From positions 248,001 to 312,000 of the forward strand of contig NZ_NIHB01000003.1 of assembly GCF_002591915.1 (NCBI RefSeq): a DNA stretch of 64,000 nt, given 5' to 3'. Below the pieces are notes generated by a model that had not been told where the DNA came from, did not search any database, and worked only from the letters and a program-made list of their open reading frames with translations. Made by a program: the position numbers and the translations under genes. Positions 46,962 to 55,353 of the stretch are shown piece by piece (within the stretch, counting starts at the first letter, position 1; every line of letters begins with the position of its first letter). Origin of the DNA: Marinicella litoralis (GTDB taxonomy: Bacteria; Pseudomonadota; Gammaproteobacteria; Xanthomonadales; Marinicellaceae).

Positions 46962-47666
46962 TTAATGATTAATCAACTGAAAACCAGCTTCATCCACAGC
47001 CAAATAACTGGTTTGGTGATGCCAATCTCCCAACACTATGCGTGTGTATGATTGGTTTTGATGAACAGCAGGTCGGTGGGTGTGTCCATGTATGATGGTT
47101 TTGACTTGGTGCTTTTTATACAATGAATCAATGGCTGCTGTATTGACATCCATAATTTCTGTTGATGAACTTTGGGTGTGCTGCTGACTTTGTTCTCTGG
47201 CCTGTTGAGCAAACGCAATCCTTTGTTCAATGGGCAAACTTAAGAACTCTTTTTGCCAGGAGGAGTCTCTGAACATTGACCGGACTTTTTGATAGGGCAA
47301 ATCATCTGTGCATTCTGCATCACCATGTACCAACAGCACCGATTGTCCCATTAATTGAATCACATGAGGTTCTTCAATTATTTTCATACCACATGAAGTG
47401 GCAAATTGCTCACCCAATAAAAAATCCCTGTTGCCTGCCATAAAATAAACAGCAATCCCGGACTGGGTTAATGACTTCAGTTCTCGCTGGACAGTTTGAG
47501 CCGTTTTGTCCAAAGCATCATCTCCCAACCAGTATTCAAAAAAATCACCCAAAATATACAAAGCCCGTGCGTCTCGGGCTTTGTTTTTACAGAAGTTTAT
47601 AAAGGATTTGCTGGTGTGTGGTTGTTGGTCACACAGGTGTAAATCTGAAATAAAAAATGTGGTCAT
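46962..47666 (-). CDS. lpxH: UDP-2,3-diacylglucosamine diphosphatase
   Basis: A 234-residue calcineurin-like hydrolase of lipid A synthesis that converts UDP-2,3-diacylglucosamine to lipid X and UMP. The metal motifs are visible in order: ISDLHLC (Asp8, His10), GDFFEYWLGDD, GNRDFLLG, HGDAECTDD and HGHTHRP. Its start overlaps the stop of the cyclophilin gene (TAATG), the ppi-lpxH order of E. coli and many relatives. Confidence 0.94.
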   Translation of the reverse strand: MTTFFISDLHLCDQQPHTSKSFINFCKNKARDARALYILGDFFEYWLGDDALDKTAQTVQRELKSLTQSGIAVYFMAGNRDFLLGEQFATSCGMKIIEEPHVIQLMGQSVLLVHGDAECTDDLPYQKVRSMFRDSSWQKEFLSLPIEQRIAFAQQAREQSQQHTQSSSTEIMDVNTAAIDSLYKKHQVKTIIHGHTHRPAVHQNQSYTRIVLGDWHHQTSYLAVDEAGFQLINH

Positions 47667-48259
47667 TAATCAACTGAATCAGTCGCAGGTAAACGGTCAA
47701 TTACTTCAACCGACTTAATAACTACATTGGTAATTGGCACGTCTTTTCTGAAAGGCATTTTACCCGCCGTTGGCGTGAATCTGATTTCATCAACCACATC
47801 CATACCTCGAACCACTTGACCGAAAACAGCATAGCCCCAAGTGTTGGTGTTTTGTTCGCCGGTAAAATTCAAGGCAGCATTGTCCTGAACATTAATAAAG
47901 AATTGAGCTGTGGCAGAATGGGGGTCAGGCAGTCTGGCCATTGAGATGGTGCCACGCAGGTTTTTCAAACCATTGTTGGCTTCATTTTCAATGGGGTCTT
48001 TGGTTGGTTTGCGTTCTAAATCTTCTGTGAAACCACCACCTTGGATCATAAAAGTGCTGATGACTCGGTGAAATATGGTGCCATTATAAAACCCTTCGTT
48101 GGCATAACTCAGGAAGTTTTTTACAGAATTAGGCGCTTTGTCATCGGCCAGTTGAAGGTAAATATCCCCTTCAGTGGTTGCCATTTTAACCAATGTATTT
48201 TGGCCCAGTATCTGAGTGCTGGATAAAGCCAGAATTATAAAGAGTACAGATTTTTTCAT
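47666..48259 (-). CDS. Periplasmic peptidyl-prolyl cis-trans isomerase (cyclophilin)
   Basis: A 197-residue cyclophilin with a signal peptide (about residues 1-19, ending ILG before QNTLVKM). FHRVISTFMIQGGGF, SMARLPDPHSATAQFFINV and GYAVFGQVVRGMDVVDEI are the catalytic-domain hallmarks (in part). I start it at ATG 48259, which has a GAGG site; an earlier ATG at 48310 would spoil the signal. It is translationally coupled to lpxH. Confidence 0.92.
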   Translation of the reverse strand: MKKSVLFIILALSSTQILGQNTLVKMATTEGDIYLQLADDKAPNSVKNFLSYANEGFYNGTIFHRVISTFMIQGGGFTEDLERKPTKDPIENEANNGLKNLRGTISMARLPDPHSATAQFFINVQDNAALNFTGEQNTNTWGYAVFGQVVRGMDVVDEIRFTPTAGKMPFRKDVPITNVVIKSVEVIDRLPATDSVD

Positions 48260-48413
48260 ACATTCCTCAAGGCATATTAATAAAAAGCAACATGATAACT
48301 TGATAGCCAAGTTATTTCCAGTTTGCTCAATGAAAGTCGTTCACTTCGGTCATGATAGACCTTGAAAATTCGTCAATGTTTCAATTCATTATGACTTTAC
48401 TGAACTTCATTGA

Positions 48414-48422
48414 TGATATAAT
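48414..48422 (+). promoter_or_regulatory. Extended -10 promoter of purT
   Basis: TGATATAAT is an extended -10 element (TGn plus perfect TATAAT) in the 196-base divergent gap before purT. It would start transcription near 48429, giving a leader of about 27 bases. No strong -35 box is visible, as expected for extended -10 promoters. Confidence 0.45.
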
Positions 48423-48455
48423 GCCGAATCGATAAATTCACACTTAAAATATAAC

Positions 48456-49646
48456 ATGGAACATTTGTTTTGCCCCGAACGAACTGAACCCATCAAGATG
48501 ATGTTACTGGGATCTGGAGAACTTGGTAAAGAAGTCGTCATTGAAGCCCAAAGACTGGGATTACATGTCATTGCAGCCGATAGATATCCCAATGCACCAG
48601 CCATGCATGTGGCCGATGAAGCCGTGGTGGTCGATATGACTGACGGTAAAGAATTGAGAAAAGTGATTGAATCGGTTAAACCTGAATTGATTGTGCCTGA
48701 AATTGAAGCCATAGCAACCAAAGAACTTTGTGAGCTCGAAAAAGAAGGTTTCCACGTGGTACCAACAGCCAATGCCGCTCGTCTAACCATGGATCGTGAA
48801 GGCATCAGAAATTTAGCCGCTGAAGAATTAGAAATAAACACCAGCTCATATGCCTTTGTAGATGATTATGACGCATTTGTTAAAGCGGTTAATCAAGTTG
48901 GCATTCCTTGTGTGGTTAAGCCAGTTATGAGTTCATCAGGCAAAGGTCAGTCAACCATTCAAGATGAAAGCGACATCGATAAAGCGTGGGACTATTCACA
49001 AAGTGGTGGTCGCACAGGTGCAGGACGAGTTATTGTTGAAGGGTTCGTTAAGTTTGATTATGAAATAACCTTATTGACCATCCGACACAAAGACGGCACT
49101 TCATTTTGTGAACCGATTGGCCATCGTCAAGAAGATGGCGATTATCAGGAGTCTTGGCAGCCACAACCCATGACTGATGTTTCCATGGCCAAAGCCAAAG
49201 AAATTGCAAAAAAAATAACCGATGCCTTGGGTGGTTATGGATTGTTTGGCGTGGAGCTTTTTGTTCGTGGAGATGAAGTGATTTTTTCCGAAGTATCGCC
49301 CAGGCCACATGACACTGGAATGGTCACCATGATCTCACAAGATTTGAGTCAGTTTGCATTACACGTCAGAGCCATCTTAGGCCTGCCCATTCCTACCATT
49401 GAACAAAATGGCCCCTCAGCTTCACATGTCATTGTTGGCAAAGGAACGGGTAAAAACCCGACATTCAGTCATGTTGACCAAGCGCTGACTCAGCGTGGCA
49501 CTCAAGTGCGCTTATTTGGGAAACCAGAAATCAATGGTAAGCGGCGTTTGGGTGTGTGTTTGGCCACTGCACGGTCATTGAATGCTGCCAGAAAGAAAAC
49601 AGCTGATATGGCTGATATTATTCAAGTACACATCAATCAGAATTAA
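48456..49646 (+). CDS. purT: Formate-dependent phosphoribosylglycinamide formyltransferase
   Basis: A 396-residue ATP-grasp enzyme that makes formyl-GAR from GAR, ATP and formate. It opens with [19 protein letters not shown], and [15 protein letters not shown] and [15 protein letters not shown] form the ATP/GAR site (in part). This folate-independent step complements PurE/PurK, also encoded here. rlmKL starts two bases after its stop. Confidence 0.95.
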   Translation: MEHLFCPERTEPIKMMLLGSGELGKEVVIEAQRLGLHVIAADRYPNAPAMHVADEAVVVDMTDGKELRKVIESVKPELIVPEIEAIATKELCELEKEGFHVVPTANAARLTMDREGIRNLAAEELEINTSSYAFVDDYDAFVKAVNQVGIPCVVKPVMSSSGKGQSTIQDESDIDKAWDYSQSGGRTGAGRVIVEGFVKFDYEITLLTIRHKDGTSFCEPIGHRQEDGDYQESWQPQPMTDVSMAKAKEIAKKITDALGGYGLFGVELFVRGDEVIFSEVSPRPHDTGMVTMISQDLSQFALHVRAILGLPIPTIEQNGPSASHVIVGKGTGKNPTFSHVDQALTQRGTQVRLFGKPEINGKRRLGVCLATARSLNAARKKTADMADIIQVHINQN

Positions 49647-49647
49647 A

Positions 49648-51774
49648 ATGAATGAATTAAATGCCTTTGTTTCCTGCCCCAAACACTTGGAACTTTTACT
49701 CAAAGATGAACTGTTGTCTGTGGGTGCGACAGCAGTTGCGGAAGGTTTGGCTGGCGTCCACTTAACTGCCTCCGCAGATGTGATGTTGCAAGCAGTGATG
49801 TGGTCTCGGTTGGCCAATCGCATTTACATCAAATTGAATTCGGCCATATGTGCCAACAAAAAGGATTTGTACAACGCAGTGATGGGGATAGACTGGGCCA
49901 AACAGTGCCAAGAAATTCCAAGAACAGTTTCGATTAAATTCAATGGTACCAATAAAGAATTAAAAAACACCCACTTTTCATCACAAGTCACCAAAGACGC
50001 CATATGCGACCAATTGAATGATGAGTTTGGAATCAGACCCAAAGTGGTCAAGTCCGATGGTCATTTAAGTGTATACATGCGGATTAAATTCAAGCAAGTT
50101 GATATTTACCAAGACATCACTGGACACAGCCTGCACCAGCGCGGATACCGGGGTACCAACACACTGGCACCGTTAAAAGAAAACTTGGCTGCTGCTGTAT
50201 TAATCAGGGCAGGGTGGCCTGAAGCGGCTAAAAACAGTCATAATTTGATTGATCCCATGTGTGGATCAGGTACTTTATTGACTGAGGGCTGGCAGATGGC
50301 TTGTGACATAGCCCCCAATTTGAATTTAAAAAGTCATGCCTTGTTTTCATGGATCCACTTTGACAGCCACAAATGGACACAAATGATGCTAGATGCCGAA
50401 TCACGCGCAGCGCAAGGGATGGAAAACTTCAAAGGCCAAATGATAGGCGTCGACCACCATAAAGATTCCATCAGCCAAGCCAATGATAACTTGGCAAACA
50501 TGCCTCACAATAAGCGCATCAGTTTTCAATACCAAACATTGGATAAATTCAGAATCCCACCACGCAACAATGTGATTGTGTGTAATCCACCTTATGGGGT
50601 GCGCTTACAAAAAAATTATTTGTCTAGCTGGATTCAACTGAAAGATTGGCTGAAAAGCAAAGTCAATGATGCCAAGGCAGCGGTATTGACTCCAGATGAG
50701 GCCAAGGGCTGGTTGTTGGGTTTTCGTGGTACAGGATCCTATGCTTTATTGAATGGTAATATCCCCATTCAACTGCGTTTGTTCGATGTCAACAAAGACA
50801 GTCAACTTAATGTACCAGAAGGTCAATTGTTTGCTTTGCCGGCTTCAGCACAGATGCTGGCCAATAGGTTAAAGAAGAATCAAAACAACTTGAATCATTG
50901 GTTGGAAACAGCAGGTATAGAAGCTTACAGGCTGTATGATGCTGATTTGCCTGAATATGCGGTGGCCATAGATTGTTACCAAAACCACGTGCATATCCAA
51001 GAATACAAAGCACCTAAAACCATTGAACCGAAAAAAGCTTTGGCCCATTTGAACCAAGTGATGTTGGCAGTGCAATCGGTGATTCAGCCTAAGACCGAAA
51101 AAATTCACCTTAAAACCCGCCAAATACAAAAAGACAATGATCAATACGATAAATTCAATGATGAAGAAGACCGCTTCGTTATCAATGAACAAGGGCGAAA
51201 ATATTTGGTCGATTTGGAACAGTATTTAGATACGGGCTTATTTCTTGACCACCGGTGGCTAAGGCATGAGATTGAGCAGTGTTCGACCAATAAAAGGGTA
51301 TTGAATTTATTCAGTTACACCGGAGCCATTTCAGTGGCAGCGGCCAAAGGCAATGCAGCGGCAGTCACCAGCGTGGACACTTCTAAAACTTATCAAAAGT
51401 GGGCAGAAGAAAATTTTGCGCTCAATGGGTTAAGAAATCGCCAACATGAATTTATCCGTGCTGATGTCATGACTTTTTTACAACGATCAAAAGCCGAATA
51501 TGACGTCATCATTGCTGATCCACCCACATTCTCAAATTCGCACTCAAGAGAAGAAGACTGGGAAGTGCAAAAAGACCATTCTGATTTGATTAACGCTTGT
51601 ATGAATTTATTGTCGTCGGAGGGTGTTTTATACTTCTCTAACAACTTCAGGAAATTTGTTTTAGATTCTGATATCAAAGAAAAATACAATATTGAAGATG
51701 TGACCAAAGAGAGTTTTGACCCAGATTTTAAAGGCTCTAAAATTCACCAATGTTATCGTATTAAACACAAGTGA
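49648..51774 (+). CDS. rlmKL: Bifunctional 23S rRNA methyltransferase RlmKL
   Basis: A 708-residue fusion of two Rossmann methylases. The N-terminal half has a THUMP domain (about 45-155) and an m2G2445 methylase with DPMCGSGTLL and NPPYGVR. The C-terminal half is the m7G2069 methylase with NLFSYTGAIS and DPPTFSNS. Its length matches E. coli RlmL (702). The start at ATG 49648 is two bases after purT; a frame start at 49582 would lie inside purT. Confidence 0.94.
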   Translation: MNELNAFVSCPKHLELLLKDELLSVGATAVAEGLAGVHLTASADVMLQAVMWSRLANRIYIKLNSAICANKKDLYNAVMGIDWAKQCQEIPRTVSIKFNGTNKELKNTHFSSQVTKDAICDQLNDEFGIRPKVVKSDGHLSVYMRIKFKQVDIYQDITGHSLHQRGYRGTNTLAPLKENLAAAVLIRAGWPEAAKNSHNLIDPMCGSGTLLTEGWQMACDIAPNLNLKSHALFSWIHFDSHKWTQMMLDAESRAAQGMENFKGQMIGVDHHKDSISQANDNLANMPHNKRISFQYQTLDKFRIPPRNNVIVCNPPYGVRLQKNYLSSWIQLKDWLKSKVNDAKAAVLTPDEAKGWLLGFRGTGSYALLNGNIPIQLRLFDVNKDSQLNVPEGQLFALPASAQMLANRLKKNQNNLNHWLETAGIEAYRLYDADLPEYAVAIDCYQNHVHIQEYKAPKTIEPKKALAHLNQVMLAVQSVIQPKTEKIHLKTRQIQKDNDQYDKFNDEEDRFVINEQGRKYLVDLEQYLDTGLFLDHRWLRHEIEQCSTNKRVLNLFSYTGAISVAAAKGNAAAVTSVDTSKTYQKWAEENFALNGLRNRQHEFIRADVMTFLQRSKAEYDVIIADPPTFSNSHSREEDWEVQKDHSDLINACMNLLSSEGVLYFSNNFRKFVLDSDIKEKYNIEDVTKESFDPDFKGSKIHQCYRIKHK

Positions 51775-51830
51775 ATTGTCGGATGATTAAGCCGCACAAG
51801 CGAATCTTGAATACCTCAAAAGATAAATAC

Positions 51831-51862
51831 TTGCGACCGTACTGAGGTACGAATTGATTTTA
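51831..51862 (+). promoter_or_regulatory. Candidate second MerR-type promoter, upstream of merR
   Basis: TTGCGA (51831-51836) and ATTTTA (51857-51862) are 20 bases apart, the long spacing of MerR-family promoters. The spacer contains a dyad, CGTAC-TGAG-GTACG (51838-51851), matching the core of the mer operator (CCGTAC-N4-GTACGG). It lies about 90 bases before merR. The -10 is poor, so this is weaker than the site before merT. Confidence 0.4.
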
Positions 51863-51953
51863 AATTGTAGTTAAAAATTTTGATGCAAGTTTAGATGTAA
51901 ACATAAGTTTATACCATACATGCACAATATGGCTTTTTCGAGAGACAATCAAC

Positions 51954-52358
51954 ATGACCAATAATCCTTCATTGACAATTGGCAAACTAGCTAAACTGGC
52001 TGGGGTGAATGTAGAAACCATCCGATATTATCAACGCATAAAACTGATCAAAGAGCCGATTAAACCCATCTCTGGTTTTCGACAGTATGAACCCACTTTT
52101 GTTAATACCATTAAATTCATCAAACGTGCACAACAACTTGGATTTGCTCTTGCTGAAATCAAATCGCTTTTGCACCTAGGTGAAAGCAATTGTCATGATG
52201 TGAAAACATTGGCCATAGAAAAAAGGCAAAAAATTGAAGCACAATTATTAGGTTTGACCGCAATAAAAACTGGGTTGGATGAAATGATTGATGCCTGCAA
52301 TGAAACAGAAAATACAAATCACTGTGCACTGATTGAATCATTGGTAAATTCACCTTGA
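51954..52358 (+). CDS. merR: MerR-family mercury-responsive regulator
   Basis: A 134-residue regulator. An N-terminal winged helix (LTIGKLAKLAGVNVETIRYYQR, in part) is followed by a dimerising helix. The three mercury ligands of MerR are conserved in order and spacing: Cys80, Cys115 and Cys124, the last two eight residues apart as in Tn21 MerR. It should repress, then activate by DNA untwisting on binding Hg(II). It is on the same strand as merT, unlike the divergent arrangement of Tn21 and Tn501. Confidence 0.9.
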   Translation: MTNNPSLTIGKLAKLAGVNVETIRYYQRIKLIKEPIKPISGFRQYEPTFVNTIKFIKRAQQLGFALAEIKSLLHLGESNCHDVKTLAIEKRQKIEAQLLGLTAIKTGLDEMIDACNETENTNHCALIESLVNSP

Positions 52359-52386
52359 CTCTGTAGCTAACTACGGAGTTTACAAT
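52355..52386 (+). promoter_or_regulatory. MerR operator-promoter of merTP
   Basis: TTGACT (52355-52360) and TACAAT (52381-52386) are separated by 20 bases. In the spacer CTCTGTAG-CTAA-CTACGGAG (52359-52378) forms a dyad with one mismatch, very like the mer operator CTCCGTAC-N4-GTACGGAG. The -35 overlaps the merR stop codon. The overlong spacing is the reason such promoters need MerR to be used. Confidence 0.8.
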
Positions 52387-52413
52387 AGGGCTTTATCAAC
52401 TGTTTAAAGATTC

Positions 52414-52758
52414 ATGACCACTCATAAAAAAACCTTAATTACAGCAGGTTTTGCGGCCATCGGGGCCAGCGCTTGTTGTATTGGCCCATTGCTCTTACTC
52501 AGCCTAGGTGTCAGTGGTACCTGGATCAGTTCATTAACGGCCATGGAGCCATACAGTCTATATTTTATCTTTATTACAGTCTGTTTATTATGTTGGGTGT
52601 TTTATAAGCTTTATATTACTCAAGAAAAATGTAATGAGGAAAACATCTGTGCAGATAGGAAGGTGCTAAGAAACCAAAGAATTATTTTTTGGATTGTCAG
52701 CTGTATATTACTGAGCATGATTACCTTCCAATATTATGCCCAATACATCATTGATTGA
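52414..52758 (+). CDS. merT: Mercuric transport protein MerT
   Basis: A 114-residue inner-membrane protein with three hydrophobic helices (about 8-33, 47-65 and 90-110). The Hg(II)-binding pair Cys21-Cys22 (SACCIGPLLLLSLGVSG, in part) is in helix 1, and the second pair Cys73 and Cys79 lies in the cytoplasmic loop. MerT takes mercury from MerP into the cell for the reductase MerA, which is not found in this window. Confidence 0.9.
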   Translation: MTTHKKTLITAGFAAIGASACCIGPLLLLSLGVSGTWISSLTAMEPYSLYFIFITVCLLCWVFYKLYITQEKCNEENICADRKVLRNQRIIFWIVSCILLSMITFQYYAQYIID

Positions 52759-52776
52759 ATCCAAAGGAGCTACAAA

Positions 52777-53070
52777 ATGAATAAACAAAAAGTATTTACA
52801 GTCATGGTATTAATTTACATATTAATAACGTCAACTGGCGCAATGGCAGCCAATCAAGTAGTCGCATTAACTATTGATAACATGACATGTAAAATGTGTG
52901 ACATCACGGTCAGAAAGGCCATAGAAAATGTTGATGGAGTGATTGATGCCACTGTCGATTTTGAAAGTAAATCAGCATTGGTCAATTTCGACCCAGATAA
53001 AACATCAATAGACTTGATTGTAAAGGCCGCAACCCTGTCTGGATATCCTGCCCAAATCAAACCAGAGTAA
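52777..53070 (+). CDS. merP: Periplasmic mercury-binding protein MerP
   Basis: A 97-residue protein with a signal peptide (about 1-25, ending AMA) and an HMA fold. The metal-binding motif is MTCKMC with Cys38 and Cys41. It starts 18 bases after merT with a strong AAAGGAG ribosome-binding site. It passes Hg(II) to MerT. Confidence 0.9.
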   Translation: MNKQKVFTVMVLIYILITSTGAMAANQVVALTIDNMTCKMCDITVRKAIENVDGVIDATVDFESKSALVNFDPDKTSIDLIVKAATLSGYPAQIKPE

Positions 53071-53077
53071 TAACTTC

Positions 53078-53296
53078 ATGCAAAAAAAACTCTATCTAGA
53101 ATCAACCATCACCTGCCCACATTGCAAGCAAGCAAAAAATGAAATCATGCCATCAGATGCTTGCCAATGGTTTTATGAATGCTCATTTTGTGAGGCTGTG
53201 CTAGAGCCAAACAAAGGTGATTGCTGTGTTTATTGTTCCTTTGGGACGGTAAAATGCCCTCCGATACAATTGGGTTTGTCTTGCTGTTCAAGCTAA
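53078..53296 (+). CDS. GDCCVxC-domain small cysteine-rich protein
   Basis: A 72-residue protein with 11 cysteines, including two CxxC pairs (Cys13/Cys16 and Cys35/Cys38), the hallmark GDCCVYC (48-53) and CPPIQ. Relatives are described as GDCCVxC (seleno)proteins accompanying mer genes. Here all positions are cysteine, not selenocysteine. It begins eight bases after merP, so it is part of the mer unit. A thiol-based mercury-handling role is inferred. Confidence 0.8.
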   Translation: MQKKLYLESTITCPHCKQAKNEIMPSDACQWFYECSFCEAVLEPNKGDCCVYCSFGTVKCPPIQLGLSCCSS

Positions 53297-53506
53297 CACT
53301 CACAAAAGTCATGGATTAATCAAGTTTTTCAATAAAAAAACTCAAATCATAAAAGCACATACAGCAAGATCGTCAATTCAGAACTAATATTTGAAATTAG
53401 GCCAATCAGAAAATTGTCAAAAATTTTCATCAACTGAGGGTAAACCTGCTCAGCTAACTAGCTATAATTTCAACTATTAATAACTATTATTTAATCTGGT
53501 TTGGCC

Positions 53507-53512
53507 TATAAT
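53507..53512 (+). promoter_or_regulatory. Candidate -10 element of mscS, very close to the start codon
   Basis: TATAAT ends seven bases before the mscS ATG (53519), and no ribosome-binding site is present in TTAATCC. Transcription from it would begin at or near the A of the ATG. The -35 region is weak. A second TATAAT lies at 53463-53468 and is an alternative that would leave a normal leader. Confidence 0.35.
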
Positions 53513-53518
53513 TAATCC

Positions 53519-54394
53519 ATGTTAGATTTTCTCAACAACACGGCATTTACCCTCGGAGACAAGCAAGTCATCACTTGGCTACAGGTTGTTTATTCATTCA
53601 CTTTTGTGGTTGTTTCTTGGTTTGTGAGTCGCTTAATGGCTTTTTTAATTGTCAGGAAATTACTCAGTAAAACCCGCATCAGTCAAGACAGCAAGGCCAT
53701 CATTCAGCGCATCATTTTCTTTTCTATGGTGGTACTGGTTATCTTGTCGGTGTTGACCTATTTGGGTATACCTTTAGCCACTTTTGCATTCATTTCAGGA
53801 GCCGTCGCCATTGGTTTTGGCTTTGGTGCCAAAACCATCATTGAAAACTTTCTCAGTGGATGGATTTTGATGTCAGAAAAACCCATCAGAATGGGTGATG
53901 TGATTGAAATGGATGGTTACCTCGGAGTGATCATTGAAATTGGTAACCGATCGACCCAAATCAGGCGCAATGATGGCGCACAAATCATTGTACCTAATAG
54001 CCAAGTTTTAGAATCAAAATTAATCAATTGGACGCTCAATGATCCGTATATCAGAACTTCTGTTCGTGTGGGTGTGGCTTATGGTTCTGACGTTGAATTG
54101 GTTAAAGATCAACTGATGCGTGTAGTTACCGATCATCATTTGGTACAAGATGATCCTGGACCGGTGGTGGTGTTTGAGGATTTTGGAGACAACTCCCTGG
54201 TTTTTGATGCCTTCTTTTGGATTTCAGTCAAATCAGGCAAAGAACCCAGATTGGTTCGCAGTGAAATTCGCTGTGCCATTGAACAAGCATTTAACAATCA
54301 CAATATAGTGGTGGCTTATCCACAAAGAGATGTACATGTTAATTTTACCGATCCCAGTCAGCTGTCCAAGATGAAAAAGAACGAGAAGCCCTGA
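53519..54394 (+). CDS. mscS: Small-conductance mechanosensitive channel
   Basis: A 291-residue MscS-family channel. Three membrane segments (about 18-40, 62-82 and 88-115) include the pore helix with AVAIGFGFGAKTIIENFLSG. A cytoplasmic beta/alpha domain follows with DVIEMDGYLGVIIEIGNRSTQIR and IIVPNSQVLESKLINWT (in part). It opens under membrane tension to release solutes. Its stop overlaps the next gene by one base (TGATG). Confidence 0.9.
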   Translation: MLDFLNNTAFTLGDKQVITWLQVVYSFTFVVVSWFVSRLMAFLIVRKLLSKTRISQDSKAIIQRIIFFSMVVLVILSVLTYLGIPLATFAFISGAVAIGFGFGAKTIIENFLSGWILMSEKPIRMGDVIEMDGYLGVIIEIGNRSTQIRRNDGAQIIVPNSQVLESKLINWTLNDPYIRTSVRVGVAYGSDVELVKDQLMRVVTDHHLVQDDPGPVVVFEDFGDNSLVFDAFFWISVKSGKEPRLVRSEIRCAIEQAFNNHNIVVAYPQRDVHVNFTDPSQLSKMKKNEKP

Positions 54395-55347
54395 TGAATC
54401 CAACTAAAATAACCACTTATTACCTCAATGGAAAAGGCGGTGCCAGCGAAACTGTTGACAATGCGAATGACCAACAGGTGGTATGGCATCACTTGAAGTA
54501 CACCGATAAAACAGCCCGAAACTGGATTAAAAAAAGAAGTGATCTTTCTGATCAGGCACGGATGACCTTATTAAACAGTGAGACCCGACCCAGGGCACAA
54601 GTGAACGACAATGAGTTGTTGTTGTGTTTGCGTGGAATCAATTTCAATGACAATGAGCACCCTGAAGACATGATTTCAATCCGCCTCTGGATGAACAAAC
54701 AAACGGTCATCACCAGCTCAAATCATGGCAGCCAATCCGTACGCAACATCAGGTCAGAATTTGATCAAAATCACGGTCCAAAAAACACTGAACAATTGCT
54801 GGTTACACTGATTGAAAACCTGGCTAAATTAACCGATGATTTTGTGGACAAAATGGATCAAAAAATCGACTCAGCTGAAGATCAAATTGATGAAAGCAAG
54901 TTAACTGAGTTCAATCCACAAATGAATCAATTGAGGCGACAAATTGCCAACATACGACGCTATTTACTGCCTCAAAAAGAAGCCCTTGAAAAATTGTATC
55001 GATATAAGTCACCTTTGTTCAGTGAAAGCTTCTATGAACAGGTTTTTGTTTATGCTGATAAATTCATGCAACTGATTGAAAACCTTGATTTAATGCGTGA
55101 ACGGGCTTTGATGTTACAAGAGCATTTCATGGCCAACATCAGCCACCAACAAAACAGTCGCTTGTATTTGCTGGCTATTATCTCGGTTATTTTCCTGCCA
55201 TTGACGTTCTTGTCTGGTCTTTTTGGCATGAACGTTGCTGGTATGCCTGGCCTAGAGGATCACAAAGCATTTTGGTACATCATTATTTTCAGTCTCAGCC
55301 TAACGGTTTTATTGTTGGTCTGGTTCAAAAAAAGCCGCTGGTTTTAA
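54394..55347 (+). CDS. zntB: ZntB-like CorA-superfamily metal transporter
   Basis: A 317-residue protein. A large N-terminal cytoplasmic domain (1-250) is followed by two C-terminal helices with the GMN motif in SGLFGMNVAGMPG and the basic end KKSRWF. The NVxGxPG extension after GMN and the RLYLLAIISVIFLPLTF lead-in are of the ZntB type, so Zn2+ (or another divalent ion) transport is likely rather than Mg2+. Its start is coupled to mscS. Confidence 0.8.
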   Translation: MNPTKITTYYLNGKGGASETVDNANDQQVVWHHLKYTDKTARNWIKKRSDLSDQARMTLLNSETRPRAQVNDNELLLCLRGINFNDNEHPEDMISIRLWMNKQTVITSSNHGSQSVRNIRSEFDQNHGPKNTEQLLVTLIENLAKLTDDFVDKMDQKIDSAEDQIDESKLTEFNPQMNQLRRQIANIRRYLLPQKEALEKLYRYKSPLFSESFYEQVFVYADKFMQLIENLDLMRERALMLQEHFMANISHQQNSRLYLLAIISVIFLPLTFLSGLFGMNVAGMPGLEDHKAFWYIIIFSLSLTVLLLVWFKKSRWF

Positions 55348-55353
55348 TGACTC

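Noticed and set aside
53078-53296. Selenoprotein with an in-frame UGA
   Set aside because: The GDCCVYC motif is encoded with cysteine codons only, and the frame ends at an ordinary TAA; there is no UGA inside the frame.
53315-53345. Terminator after the GDCCVxC gene
   Set aside because: AGTTTTT and AAAAACT can pair, but the stem is purely A-T and without a GC-rich core, so I do not claim it.
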